From contig CALMSY010000017.1 in NCBI GenBank assembly GCA_937872475.1, positions 62,001-126,000 on the forward strand: DNA of 64,000 nucleotides, written 5' to 3'. Below the pieces are notes generated by a model that worked only from the letters and a program-made list of their open reading frames with translations, was not told the origin of the DNA and ran no database searches. Shown one piece after another: positions 16,092-25,150 of the stretch (its first letter is position 1; the number at the start of each line of letters is the position of its first letter). A program made the translations under genes and the position numbers. The stretch comes from 67-14 sp020438345. Its GTDB lineage: Bacteria > Actinomycetota > Thermoleophilia > Solirubrobacterales > 70-9.

Positions 16092-17144
16092 ATGGAACCG
16101 GACCTGAACGGGAATGAGGAGACGGCTGATTCAAAGTCACTGGCGGGTCGCCTGGTCGGGGCGGGCACTGACCGGGCCCGCCGGGCGGTCGGGGTGACCG
16201 GAATCGACCAGGCCCTTGAGTCCGCGATCGAGGAAGCGATCGTCCGCGCGGTGGAAAGTGAGGCGGTTGAACGCTCGATCAGCCGGATCATGGAGGGACC
16301 GGTCATCGAAAATGCAGTCCGGGACGCGATGAAATCCGAGGCTGTCGAACAGGCAATGCTGGAAATCGTCGACTCGGAACTGACCGACCGGCTCTGGTCC
16401 CGGATCCTCGACAGCGACGAAACACAGAAACTGATCGAACGCATCGCCGAAGCACCGGAAGTCCGGGCAGCCATCGCTTCCCAGGGTCTGGGGCTGATCG
16501 ACGACATCGGCCGCGGGGTCGCCCGCGTGACCCGCGCCCTGGATTTCGCCTTCGAGCGAATCGCCCGGCGGCTCACTTTCCGTCGAAAGCGCACCACCCC
16601 AACCGACCGGGCAGGCATCATCACCCGGGCGCTGGCCCTCAGCCTCGACGGAGTGATCATCAATCTGGTCATGCTCGGATCGACCGCGCTGATCGGACTG
16701 CTGGCCACCGCGGTAGGCATCGACATCGGCGACCTGAGCGGTGCCGCTTACGCGGTCGGCGGAGTCGCCTGGCTCGGCCTTGGTTCGCTCTACCTCTTCG
16801 TCTTCTGGTCGCTCTCCGGACAGACCCCCGGGATGAGATTCCTCGACATCCGGATCGAACATGAAGGCGAAAACGCAATCGGACCGAAACTGGCGTTGCG
16901 GAGGCTTGTGGGCTTCTGGCTGGCTGCTATCCCTTTCGGCCTCGGCTTCCTCGGAGTCCTCCTTCGGCTGGACCGCCGCGGCTTCCCCGATCGCCTGGGT
17001 GCGACACGGGTTTTCTACATCAACCCGGCCGGACCGAATCAACCTCACCTCCCGCCGGTTGTAGATCCGATGGAGGAAGTCGGGAAAGTCTCCCCTTCGG
17101 CCGAGGAGCCGGAACCGGGCCCGGAGCCGGTAACCTCAACGTGA
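16092..17144 (+). CDS. RDD-family membrane protein with long helical N-terminal extension
   Basis: A 350-residue protein. The first 175 residues are soluble and helical, with repeated amphipathic units (IEEAIVRAVESEAVERSISR, AMKSEAVEQAMLEIVDSE and similar) that look like degenerate tandem repeats. The RDD domain follows: RALALSLDGVIINLVMLGS, a second helix, then SLSGQTPGMRFLDIRI and a further span, ending with RRGFPDRLGATRV. A Pro/Glu-rich tail closes the protein. RDD proteins are poorly understood, and some act as Na+/H+ antiporters or accessory membrane proteins. It follows the LplA-like gene by 4 nt and precedes the giant subtilase-like gene. Confidence 0.8.
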   Translation: MEPDLNGNEETADSKSLAGRLVGAGTDRARRAVGVTGIDQALESAIEEAIVRAVESEAVERSISRIMEGPVIENAVRDAMKSEAVEQAMLEIVDSELTDRLWSRILDSDETQKLIERIAEAPEVRAAIASQGLGLIDDIGRGVARVTRALDFAFERIARRLTFRRKRTTPTDRAGIITRALALSLDGVIINLVMLGSTALIGLLATAVGIDIGDLSGAAYAVGGVAWLGLGSLYLFVFWSLSGQTPGMRFLDIRIEHEGENAIGPKLALRRLVGFWLAAIPFGLGFLGVLLRLDRRGFPDRLGATRVFYINPAGPNQPHLPPVVDPMEEVGKVSPSAEEPEPGPEPVTST

Positions 17145-17200
17145 GGGCCGTCACGGGAGGTGTGGGGGTCAGGGAAAATCCGTTCCAAGGGAGGAATGTC

Positions 17201-20200
17201 TTGTTCTTGAATCGTGTCTTCGTCGTGCTTGTTGCCGTTCTCGTCTTTCTGGCCGTGGGCGCGACCCGACAGGCCGCAGCCGACCCCGCGCCGGTACTTC
17301 CGAACGGACCGGTGCTGAACAAGGCCGACTGGCCCAACGATCCGAACTTCGCCCGCTGCGAATTGCAGGATCCGTTGACCGGCTGCCAGGACTCCGAGCA
17401 GTGGAACCTGTATGGCCCGATGGACGGACTCTGTCTCCCTCCCGGCGGCGCTGTGTTTGATCAGCCACGACCCGGTGGCGGCCTTCCCTGCTGGGCTTTG
17501 AATGCTTCCGACCCGGAAAACGCATCCGGCATCAACATGACCGGAGCCTGGGCCCAGGGCAATGTCGGACGGGATGACATCCTCATCGCATACGTCGAGG
17601 GTGGCATCAACTACAGCTCGAATTCGGTCAAGGACGGACTGAATGCGATCTACCTGAATCAGGGTGAGCTCCCCTTCCCTCAGGGATGGGACGGCCAGGA
17701 CCTGGGTCGCTATGACTTCGATGGCAACGGCGAGTTCGACATCCGCGACTACGCGAAGGACCCCCGGGTGAACCCTGACTGTCCGGGCATGACTCCCCAG
17801 TTCACGACCGAACAGGAAGGCACCACCCGAGGGTGCGCCAACGACGGCCAGCACCCTTACATCCACTCGGTCAATATCGCCGGACCGCAGACCCCCTACC
17901 TGACTCCGGAAGACCTGATCGCCGTGTTCGGCCACTGCAAGATCACCGGACACCGGATCGAGTCCTGCCCCCAGGACGCGAGGATCGACAACGACGGCAA
18001 CGGCTACCCGAATGACATCTCGGGCTGGAACGCTTACCAGAACACGAATGATCCCCAGGGCGAAGACCGCGGATACAACCACGCATCCGGGCTGATCGCG
18101 GAGATGGGCGGGGAGGCGAACAACAACTTCGCCGGAATCGGAAACTGCCGGAACTGTCGCGTTGTACCGGTCAAATCGGGTGCGGAGTCCGTCGGCAAAG
18201 CTGACGGCCTCGCACCTGCAATCACCTACGCCGCGGACATCGGTGTGGACGCAATGTCGACGGTGGTTGTCTCCTACGCGTACTCGACCGCCCTGCGGGA
18301 AGCCGTGCGCTATGCGGTCGAGGAGAAGGGCATCCTGATGTCGATGGACTCGAACGACTTCGATTCCATGGACCACACGGACGGGCATCTTTTCGACGAT
18401 GTATTCCCCGGGAACGGACTGGTACAGGATGTTGAAGGGGACAAAGCGAAGTCTTTCCGTGGCCGCTCGAACGTCACCAGTTACGGAACGCATTCGATCT
18501 TCTCGGGTGGTGAAACCACCACCTCGGGCGCGACGCCGTTCCAGGCCGCTTTCCTCGGCATGGTCCAGTCCGCGGCTCTCAACGCAGTCGACCAGGGGAT
18601 CATTCCGCGACGGCTCTCACCGAACGAGGTGAAGCAGGTCCTGATCAACACGATCAGCGAAATCCTGCCCCAGCGCGACCATCCGAACGTTGCCCGACAG
18701 TGGCCCGGGAACCCCGATTCAAAGACCGATTCGACCCACACCGCCTGGTCCACTCAGTACGGATACGGCAGGCCGAACATCGGCAAGGCGACGAAGCTGA
18801 TCATGGACGGCCGGGTGCCGCCGACCGCTGATATTGACTCACCCGACTGGTACGCCTACGTTGATCCGACGCGACAGAAGCAACTCCAGATCAAGGGCAA
18901 GGTCGCTCCATCGGCCTGGGGATCGAACGGAATCGAATGGACCCTGGAGTGGGCCCAGGGTGCCGACCCGAAGGACAGTGACTTCAAAACGATCTCGACC
19001 GGCAAGGAAGCGAGGTCAGGTGTGCTCGGCACCCTCGAACTGAGTGAACTTTCGGTCGCCGCAGCCCAGGCCGATCCGGCCCAGAGCGTGCTGCCGCCGA
19101 ACGGCCCGGAGCAGTACACGGTTTCTCTCCGGCTTCGGGCCCGGGACGGCAACGGGCTCAAAGGCGAGGACCGGAGATCGATCGGCTCACGGGCCGACAA
19201 GGACATGGTCGCCGGGTACCCGAAGTCGATCGGCACCGAGATGAGCGCCGCACCAACATTCGTGGACCTGAACGGCAAGCGACAGCTGGATCTGGTTTTC
19301 GGCACCATGGACGGCTCCGTCAGTGCGATCCAGCCTGACGGCAGCCAGGCCCCCGGATTCCCGGTTTACACCAGGCAGCTGCGTTACGTTGACGAGCGCA
19401 ACCCGCAGAACTTCAACAGTCCGGCGTACAACTCGGTCCAGGCACTTCGCGAGGCCCGCGACCCGATCAGCGGCATCGCCGTGGGTGACCTTGAAGGGAA
19501 CGGTGCCCAGTCGATCGTCGCAACCACCACAAGTGGCTGGATCTACGTATGGAATGCGGCCGGCAAACTGCGGGAAGGATTCCCGGTTTCGGGCAACCCC
19601 CAGTACAACTCGTTGCCGGTCCCGACTCCGAATTCCGGGGCCCGTCGCCATCGACTTCCGATCCGTGGAAACTGGTCCGCGCCCGCTCTGGGCAACCTGA
19701 CGGGAGACAACCGCCTTTCGATCCTGATGTCCAGCTATGACGGCCACGTTTACGCTTTCCAGCCGGACGGCAAGCCGGTCTCCGGCTGGCCGGTCAAGAT
19801 CGAACTGCCGGCGTCGATCCGGAGCACTATCCCTGACGGAGATTTCATCCGTGACCCGAAGCTGATGATGACCCCCGCGGTCGGCGACGTCCTCGGCACC
19901 GGCACCGATCAGGTGTTCCTGCCCGGGTTCGACTGCGATGACGACGCCAGCGAAACCTTCGCTTACGGCATCCACCCGGATGGCAACAACCATGCGGGCG
20001 GTGCCTACATGGCCGGCTGGCCAGTCCGGATGGGAACCTTTGCGGGCTGTTACTCGCAGTCGATCGACTTCGTTCAGGAAGGTGCCAACGCCGCTTCGAT
20101 CGGTGACTTCGACGGTTCGGGCCAACTCCGGATCGCGATCACGCCGGTCGGAGGCGCCCCGCACATCTTCAACGGTGACGGCAGCGTCTACCGGAACCTT

Positions 20201-21268
20201 TTCGCCAACTGCAACGCCCCTACATGTTCCGGTGTGCCGCCGTACTACGGCCACGATGCACTCACGGTCGGGGTCACAAGCCAGGGTGCGATCGGCGACC
20301 TGAACAACGACGGCAGGCCCGACTACATGCAGCCGATGGCAGGTGGCCTGACCTTGACCGGAGCACTTGATGATGCCGGCCAGGCAGCTCTCCCCCACGT
20401 TTTCGACCAGGTCTGGGACGTCGATTCCGGCCTCACTTTCGACAGCTTCCCGGCTGACCAGGACGGCTTCCCGTTCTACACGTCACCGGTCGTGGCGAAC
20501 CTGACCGCGGACTCGAACCGTTCGATGATTTCGTCGAATGACTCGTACTGGATCCACGCTCGCGGACCGGACGGCAAGGAAGCCCCCGGTTTCCCGAAGT
20601 GGACAGGCCAGTGGACCTCATTCGGCGGCGTGATCGGAGAACCGAACCTGGACGGCCAGCAGACTCTCGCCTACGGCAGCCGTGAAGGCCAGCTGTTCCT
20701 CTGGAATGTCGGAGGTGACGCTTCGCGCAATGACCAGTGGTGGCATTACCGCCATGACGAGCACAACTCGGGCCGCTACGGCAACGACACCCGCCCGCCG
20801 GCCGGAGTCAAGTTCGTGGTCAAGCGGTCGAAGAAGTCAGCCCTGATCCAGTGGAAGGCTTCCGGCCAGGACGGGATCAGGGGAGGCAAGGTGAGCGCGC
20901 TTCAGGTTTACAAGTCACGGAAGCCGATAACCCTGAGCAGACTCGGCAAGCGGATCAAGGCTCCGAAGATTGCAAATCCGAACGGCAAGCAGAAGGTCCG
21001 GCTGAAGCTGGCCCCGAAGAAAACGATCTACATCGCGGTCCGTCAACAGGATGCGAACGGAAACTGGTCCGCGCTGAGCAGCTTCAAGGTCAAGACCTTC
21101 AAGAAGTTCAACCTGAAAAAGCAGAAGAGGATCTGCCGGAAGAAATTCAACCCTCGCGGCAAGAAGGGCAAGGCACGGCGCAAGGCTGTGAAGAACCGCA
21201 AGAAATGCGTCCGCAGAGCCGTGAAGAAGTCAAAGAAGATCAAGAAGATGAATACGCAGAAGTCCTGA
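17201..21268 (+). CDS. Giant secreted subtilase-like protein with FG-GAP/VCBS-type repeats and basic tail
   Basis: A 1355-residue exported protein. The start is TTG at 17201, set by a very strong AAGGGAGGA site 5 nt upstream and followed at once by a signal peptide (FVVLVAVLVFLAVG). Residues about 125-500 resemble an S8 peptidase: the oxyanion Asn region (SMDSND, N385) and the serine region TTSGATPFQAA (S442) are recognisable. The usual DTG aspartate is Glu133 (YVEGGIN), and HGTHxAG is reduced to NHASG (H294). Residues about 660-1200 hold repeated units such as VGDLEGNGAQSIVAT, LGNLTGDNRLSILMS and IGDLNNDGRPDYM, typical of FG-GAP/VCBS propellers. The last 150 residues are extremely Lys/Arg-rich. 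It may be an inactive or altered protease, or a surface adhesin. Confidence 0.82.
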   Translation: MFLNRVFVVLVAVLVFLAVGATRQAAADPAPVLPNGPVLNKADWPNDPNFARCELQDPLTGCQDSEQWNLYGPMDGLCLPPGGAVFDQPRPGGGLPCWALNASDPENASGINMTGAWAQGNVGRDDILIAYVEGGINYSSNSVKDGLNAIYLNQGELPFPQGWDGQDLGRYDFDGNGEFDIRDYAKDPRVNPDCPGMTPQFTTEQEGTTRGCANDGQHPYIHSVNIAGPQTPYLTPEDLIAVFGHCKITGHRIESCPQDARIDNDGNGYPNDISGWNAYQNTNDPQGEDRGYNHASGLIAEMGGEANNNFAGIGNCRNCRVVPVKSGAESVGKADGLAPAITYAADIGVDAMSTVVVSYAYSTALREAVRYAVEEKGILMSMDSNDFDSMDHTDGHLFDDVFPGNGLVQDVEGDKAKSFRGRSNVTSYGTHSIFSGGETTTSGATPFQAAFLGMVQSAALNAVDQGIIPRRLSPNEVKQVLINTISEILPQRDHPNVARQWPGNPDSKTDSTHTAWSTQYGYGRPNIGKATKLIMDGRVPPTADIDSPDWYAYVDPTRQKQLQIKGKVAPSAWGSNGIEWTLEWAQGADPKDSDFKTISTGKEARSGVLGTLELSELSVAAAQADPAQSVLPPNGPEQYTVSLRLRARDGNGLKGEDRRSIGSRADKDMVAGYPKSIGTEMSAAPTFVDLNGKRQLDLVFGTMDGSVSAIQPDGSQAPGFPVYTRQLRYVDERNPQNFNSPAYNSVQALREARDPISGIAVGDLEGNGAQSIVATTTSGWIYVWNAAGKLREGFPVSGNPQYNSLPVPTPNSGARRHRLPIRGNWSAPALGNLTGDNRLSILMSSYDGHVYAFQPDGKPVSGWPVKIELPASIRSTIPDGDFIRDPKLMMTPAVGDVLGTGTDQVFLPGFDCDDDASETFAYGIHPDGNNHAGGAYMAGWPVRMGTFAGCYSQSIDFVQEGANAASIGDFDGSGQLRIAITPVGGAPHIFNGDGSVYRNLFANCNAPTCSGVPPYYGHDALTVGVTSQGAIGDLNNDGRPDYMQPMAGGLTLTGALDDAGQAALPHVFDQVWDVDSGLTFDSFPADQDGFPFYTSPVVANLTADSNRSMISSNDSYWIHARGPDGKEAPGFPKWTGQWTSFGGVIGEPNLDGQQTLAYGSREGQLFLWNVGGDASRNDQWWHYRHDEHNSGRYGNDTRPPAGVKFVVKRSKKSALIQWKASGQDGIRGGKVSALQVYKSRKPITLSRLGKRIKAPKIANPNGKQKVRLKLAPKKTIYIAVRQQDANGNWSALSSFKVKTFKKFNLKKQKRICRKKFNPRGKKGKARRKAVKNRKKCVRRAVKKSKKIKKMNTQKS

Positions 21269-21274
21269 GCTGAT

Positions 21275-21313
21275 CACTTTCGGCGGCCGGCCCCGTGCTG
21301 GCCGCCGAAAGTG
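21275..21313. terminator. Bidirectional hairpin between the subtilase-like gene and the amino-acid ABC operon
   Basis: A perfect 14-bp inverted repeat (CACTTTCGGCGGCC and GGCCGCCGAAAGTG) with an 11-nt loop sits between the two converging genes, 6 nt after the plus-strand stop and 9 nt before the minus-strand stop. It lacks long T-runs but is well placed to terminate both transcripts. Confidence 0.7.
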
Positions 21314-21322
21314 TGGCGGGCT

Positions 21323-22081
21323 TCAGATACGACCGGCCGCAAGGAGGCGGCGCAGGAACTTCCGGGTCTCGGGCTGACCGGGATCGGAGAGGATCTTGTC
21401 CGGACTGCCCTGCTCGATGATCCGCCCCTCATGCAGGAACGCGACTTCATCGGCTACCTCACGGGCGAAGCTCATCTCGTGGGTAGCAAGGATCATCGTC
21501 ATGCCCTCCTGCTTGAGGTCCCTGACCGCATCGAGCACGTCACCCACCAGTTCCGGGTCGAGCGCACTGGTCACTTCATCGAGTAGCAGCGCCCGTGGTT
21601 TGCCAGTCAGGGCTCGGGTCAGCGCAACCCGCTGCTGCTGGCCCCCTGAAAGCTGATCGGGCCGGTCATTCTCACGGCCGCCCAGACCGAACCGATCAAG
21701 CAGCTCCCTCGCCCGTTCCTTCGCTTCCCGTCGACTTTCACCGTGAGCGCGCACCGCCCCCAGCGTCACGTTGTCAATCACGGTCATGTGGGGAAAGAGA
21801 TTGAAGGACTGGAACACAAAGCCGAGCCTGCGCCGGATTGATACCGGGTCGACTGCCGGGTCGGTGATCACTTCGCCGTCGAGGAATATGTCCCCGTCGT
21901 CGATTTCAATCAGAAGGTCGATGCAGCGCAGCAGAGTCGATTTCCCCGACCCTGAACCACCAATCAGGGCGATCGCCTCGTGTTCCCGGAGAACCAGGTC
22001 GATTCCGTCCAGCACCTGACGGTCACCGAAGGCTTTGGTGACCCCGCGGATCTCGATCACCGGCTGTCGCTGGCCGCTCAT
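21323..22081 (-). CDS. Polar amino acid ABC transporter ATP-binding protein (GlnQ/HisP type)
   Basis: ATPase of an amino-acid importer, 252 residues. It has Walker A IGGSGSGKSTLLRC, Q-loop FQSFNLFPHMTVIDNVTLG, signature LSGGQQQRVALTRAL, Walker B ALLLDEVTSALDPELVG and the switch ATHEMSFAREVAD. The FNLFPHM segment is typical of the polar amino acid subfamily. The ATG overlaps the permease stop by 4 nt. The substrate cannot be named from this subunit. Confidence 0.93.
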   Translation of the reverse strand: MSGQRQPVIEIRGVTKAFGDRQVLDGIDLVLREHEAIALIGGSGSGKSTLLRCIDLLIEIDDGDIFLDGEVITDPAVDPVSIRRRLGFVFQSFNLFPHMTVIDNVTLGAVRAHGESRREAKERARELLDRFGLGGRENDRPDQLSGGQQQRVALTRALTGKPRALLLDEVTSALDPELVGDVLDAVRDLKQEGMTMILATHEMSFAREVADEVAFLHEGRIIEQGSPDKILSDPGQPETRKFLRRLLAAGRI

Positions 22082-22809
22082 GAGTTGATCTGCTCTCTCG
22101 CCGTGATGTGATCGAGGATTCGGGCCATCGGGATGGTCACCGCGAGGTACAGCAATGCGGCTGCGAGCAAGGGTGTGTAGTTGAAAGTCGAAAGAGTCTC
22201 GATCTGGGCGATTCTGAAGGCCTCCGCGATACCAAGAACTGAAACAAGGGCAACATCCTTCTGGAGAGAGATGAAGTCGTTGAGTAGTGGTGGCCTGACC
22301 CGGCGGACTGCCTGCGGGACCACGACGAACCGGAGGGTCTGGATCCGGGTCAAACCGGTGGCGAGTCCCGCATCGGTCTGACTCGGGTGGATCGACGCGA
22401 TCCCGGCCCGGTAGACCTCGGCCACATAGGAGCTGTAGGCCAGCGAAAGCGCGATTGCCGCCAGTATGACCGGATCGGTAGGCATCCCGGCGAGATCAAG
22501 GGCGGGAATCCCGAAACCAATCAGGTAGACGAGCAGAATGACGGGTACTCCACGGAAGAAGTCGCAATAGACCGCTGCCAGAACCCGGATCGGAAAAAGC
22601 GCAGGCACTTTGCTGGTCCGGACCACAGCTATCAGCAGGCCGAGAATCAGAACCACGATCTCGACGCCGATGAACAGCTTCACATCCAGCCAGAAGCCCT
22701 TCAGGATTTCCGGAAACGATGTTCTGAAGGCCTCGGCCGAGAAGAAAGTCTCGCGAACATCGGGCCATCCACTGCTGGTCAGAATGATCGCCGCGAGTCC
22801 GCCGATCAC
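22078..22809 (-). CDS. Polar amino acid ABC transporter permease (HisM/GlnP type)
   Basis: Membrane subunit of the same importer. It carries the EAA-loop pattern of the family (SSYVAEVYRAGIASIHPSQTDAGLATGL, seen in parts as AEVYRAGIASI and QTDAGLATGL) and the following VVVPQAVRRVRPPLLNDF. The GTG at 22809 would begin inside the first membrane helix. In frame upstream lies a plausible basic N-terminus (RRAARDKARKAKARRGQAIA), but no ATG, GTG or TTG is available between it and the binding-protein stop; only a CTG is. The true start is therefore uncertain, and the coordinates given are a minimum. Confidence 0.88.
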   Translation of the reverse strand: MIGGLAAIILTSSGWPDVRETFFSAEAFRTSFPEILKGFWLDVKLFIGVEIVVLILGLLIAVVRTSKVPALFPIRVLAAVYCDFFRGVPVILLVYLIGFGIPALDLAGMPTDPVILAAIALSLAYSSYVAEVYRAGIASIHPSQTDAGLATGLTRIQTLRFVVVPQAVRRVRPPLLNDFISLQKDVALVSVLGIAEAFRIAQIETLSTFNYTPLLAAALLYLAVTIPMARILDHITAREQINS

Positions 22810-22933
22810 CAGAACCGAAGAGAGAACGGCGATCGCCTGACCGCGCCGCGCCTTGGCCTTTCTGGCCTTGTCGCGGGCGGCCCGGCGATCACCGGTACTG
22901 CCGTGAGTTTCGTCTTCCCCGGTCAGCGCCCGC

Positions 22934-23812
22934 TCAGTCGAGCTTCGGAGCCTTGGCCGAGTCGGCCATCCACTGGTTGGTGAGTTCCTCCAGGGTTCCG
23001 TCTTCGGTGAGTGTGTCTATCGCCTGATCGACACAACCCTTCAGATCAGAATCCTTGGCCATCAGGGCGCCCCACTTGTCGCCACCTTCCTGCTCGAACT
23101 GACCGGCCACTACCGTCCCGGAGAGTTCCGCATCACGAAGGTAGATGGCAGTCGGCAGGTCAACGACGATCGCGTCCACCTGTTCCTGCTTGAAGGCGGT
23201 CACGACATCGTTCGAGTTGTCGAAGACCTTGGGCTCGGATTCAGGCTGGATCTGCTCTTCCACCGCGTCGAAACTGGTGGTCCCGATCTGGACTCCGATT
23301 GAAGCGTCCTTCAGCTGATCCAGGCTGGTGATCCCATCCAGCTCACCGCCCTTCTTGACCAGGACGGCCTGGTTGGCGGTGTAGTACGGCACCGAGAAAG
23401 TCACAGCCTTCTCGCGGGCCGGCGTGATGGAGATCTGATTCAGGTCGAAATCGAAGTTCTTCGGGCCCGGAGCGTAGGATGCGTTGAACGGCACCGTCGC
23501 CCACTCCACCTGGGAATCGTTGAAACCCAGTTCGGAGGCGATCGCATAGCCAAGGGCACTTTCGAAGCCCTTGCCGTTGGTCGGATCGTCATCTTCGAAG
23601 TAGGGCGGATAGGCCGGTGAATCGGTGCCGATCGTCAGGACGCCATCCTTGAAAGTAGAGAGGCTCTCGGGAGTGCAGTCCGAAGCGGTGGTGGTGTTCG
23701 ACTCGGTTGAGCCTGATTCGTCACTCGACGAGTCGTCGCTCGAACCGCAGCCGACGAAAACGGCAAGGGAGAGCAAGGCAATGAGCAGCAGGACAAGACG
23801 GTTCCGGGTCAA
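22934..23812 (-). CDS. Amino-acid ABC transporter substrate-binding lipoprotein
   Basis: Extracytoplasmic receptor of the importer, family 3 solute-binding fold, 292 residues. I choose the TTG at 23812 because GGAGG sits 5 nt upstream and translation then starts directly with a lipoprotein signal (RLVLLLIALLSLAVFVGC, Cys22). A GTG at 23824 would add four residues. A Ser/Asp/Thr-rich linker precedes the binding domain: TIGTDSPAYPPYFE, GFESALGYAIASELG, ITPAREKAVTFSVPYYTANQAVLV and IGVQIGTTS are typical. It is the first gene of the binding-protein, permease, ATPase unit. The ligand is unknown. Confidence 0.92.
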   Translation of the reverse strand: MTRNRLVLLLIALLSLAVFVGCGSSDDSSSDESGSTESNTTTASDCTPESLSTFKDGVLTIGTDSPAYPPYFEDDDPTNGKGFESALGYAIASELGFNDSQVEWATVPFNASYAPGPKNFDFDLNQISITPAREKAVTFSVPYYTANQAVLVKKGGELDGITSLDQLKDASIGVQIGTTSFDAVEEQIQPESEPKVFDNSNDVVTAFKQEQVDAIVVDLPTAIYLRDAELSGTVVAGQFEQEGGDKWGALMAKDSDLKGCVDQAIDTLTEDGTLEELTNQWMADSAKAPKLD

Positions 23813-23959
23813 GATTTCCTCCACGGTTGGGCAACTGACGGCAAGAGACTATGACAATCCGGCATGCCCATGTCCCACCGCGGAGGTAGAATCCAGGCTG
23901 GTTTGAGTACCAATCAGACAAGCAACGATGCTGCGGAGCACAAGGAAAGCAATCCCTGC

Positions 23960-24322
23960 GTGGAAATGAGCGAGGGAGTAGCTCGATATCTGATGGCTCT
24001 GTTCGACCTCGGTCAGGAGGGCAAGCCACCGACCCAGGCGAAGCTGGCCCGGGAACTGGAGGTCTCCCAGCCCTCTGCCCTTCAGATGGTCCGGCGGATC
24101 CGTGAAATGGATCTGATCAATGAAGATGACCTCGGCCTGACCCCGGCCGGAATGAGCGCCGCCCTGGTCTTGACCTCACGCCGGACAGCTGCGACCGACC
24201 TCACGAGCGAAGTTCTCGGGCTTGATCCGGCCGAGGCCCGGGCAGAAGCCGAGCATCTCGCCTCAAGCGCCACGCCGGCATTCGGCCGCAAGCTGGTCGC
24301 CTGGCGCAAGTCCCGCAACTGA
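23960..24322 (+). CDS. DtxR/MntR-family metal-dependent regulator (short form)
   Basis: A winged-helix repressor of about 120 residues. SEGVARYLMALFDLGQEG, TQAKLARELEVSQPSALQMVRR and LTPAGMSAALVLTSRR match the DtxR N-terminal DNA-binding domain. LTSEVLGLDPAEARAEAEHL matches the dimerisation and metal-binding helix, but its usual metal-ligand His/Cys residues are not evident. There is no SH3-like third domain. I choose GTG at 23960 with AAGGAAAG upstream. An alternative TTG at 23903 lies only a few bases after a TAGAAT -10-like element, so it would be nearly leaderless. It is divergent from the amino-acid ABC operon and may regulate it or the unknown membrane gene 9 nt downstream. Confidence 0.75.
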   Translation: MEMSEGVARYLMALFDLGQEGKPPTQAKLARELEVSQPSALQMVRRIREMDLINEDDLGLTPAGMSAALVLTSRRTAATDLTSEVLGLDPAEARAEAEHLASSATPAFGRKLVAWRKSRN

Positions 24323-24331
24323 CCACCGGCC

Positions 24332-25147
24332 GTGAGTCTCACCGACCTCGCCGAGTTCTCAATCCTTGGTGGACTGTTCGTACTGGTCATCCTCATGGCC
24401 TTCAGTCTGCTTGCGCTTCGGCCGGGGACGCTGAAAGGAATGCCGTGGAATGAGCGCCTCAGGCGACTTGGCCGGCTCACCCTGGTCCGCTTGCCCGTGG
24501 CGGCTGGAGCCGCTCTGGCAATTTTTGTGCTCGGAGCGGCTGCCCTCACCCTGAACAGCCACCGTCCCCCGGCTGACACCAACCCGGTAGTGAGAGTTCC
24601 TCCAGGGACGAAGTCCGCCTCGGTAACCCTTGACCTGCGCAACTGTGGCGAGTCAATGAAGGCTTCGGTGAAGTTGAACGGACCCAAGGGCCTGGCGATC
24701 GGCCCCGTAAGGATCTACTCCGACGACGGTGGCTGGAGACGTCTGGCCCTGAAGGCCGACGGGAACCAGTCCCGCACCCGTTTTTCCGAGACGGACCCGA
24801 CCGAGAAACGCAGCCTGCTGTCCTGCTACCTGCAACTACCGGTTGTCGAAGGGGCAGGCCGAGGCTACGAGGTAAAGCTGCGGCTCCCGGACTCCCTGGA
24901 AGTGGACAGGGATTCCTCAGTCCCGGCACCGGGGGCCTATTCGAACGGGCTCTGGGTCTGGACCTGCCGGGAAGGCCGGGAATGCCCTGCGTTCGCGGCC
25001 ATCAACTATTCAATCGAGGAAGGAACCAAACAGGTGATCGTGCTGGTTCTCGCTTCGGTCTTCGGCGCCCTGATCGCGCTACTGGTCGGCGAAGTCCTGA
25101 TCGAATGGGCGCGACGCCGCCCGAAGAAACCGGATCCGGAACCCTGA
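24332..25147 (+). CDS. Membrane protein of unknown function
   Basis: A 271-residue protein starting at GTG 24332, 9 nt after the DtxR-like gene and probably co-transcribed. Two N-terminal membrane helices (LGGLFVLVILMAFSLLAL and AAGAALAIFVLGAAALTL) flank a basic cytoplasmic loop. Then an extracytoplasmic beta-rich region of about 150 residues with Cys residues (DLRNCGESMKASVKLNG, SLLSCYLQLPV, WTCREGRECPAF) leads to a third helix (VIVLVLASVFGALIALLVGEVLI) and a short basic tail. I recognise no family. Convergent with the GGDEF/EAL gene, only 3 nt apart. Confidence 0.7.
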   Translation: MSLTDLAEFSILGGLFVLVILMAFSLLALRPGTLKGMPWNERLRRLGRLTLVRLPVAAGAALAIFVLGAAALTLNSHRPPADTNPVVRVPPGTKSASVTLDLRNCGESMKASVKLNGPKGLAIGPVRIYSDDGGWRRLALKADGNQSRTRFSETDPTEKRSLLSCYLQLPVVEGAGRGYEVKLRLPDSLEVDRDSSVPAPGAYSNGLWVWTCREGRECPAFAAINYSIEEGTKQVIVLVLASVFGALIALLVGEVLIEWARRRPKKPDPEP

Positions 25148-25150
25148 AAT

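Noticed and set aside
17045..18493. 482-codon minus-strand open frame
   Set aside because: It lies opposite the giant secreted protein, whose signal peptide, ribosome site and domain motifs are clear. The frame has a Val/Arg/Asp-rich shadow composition.
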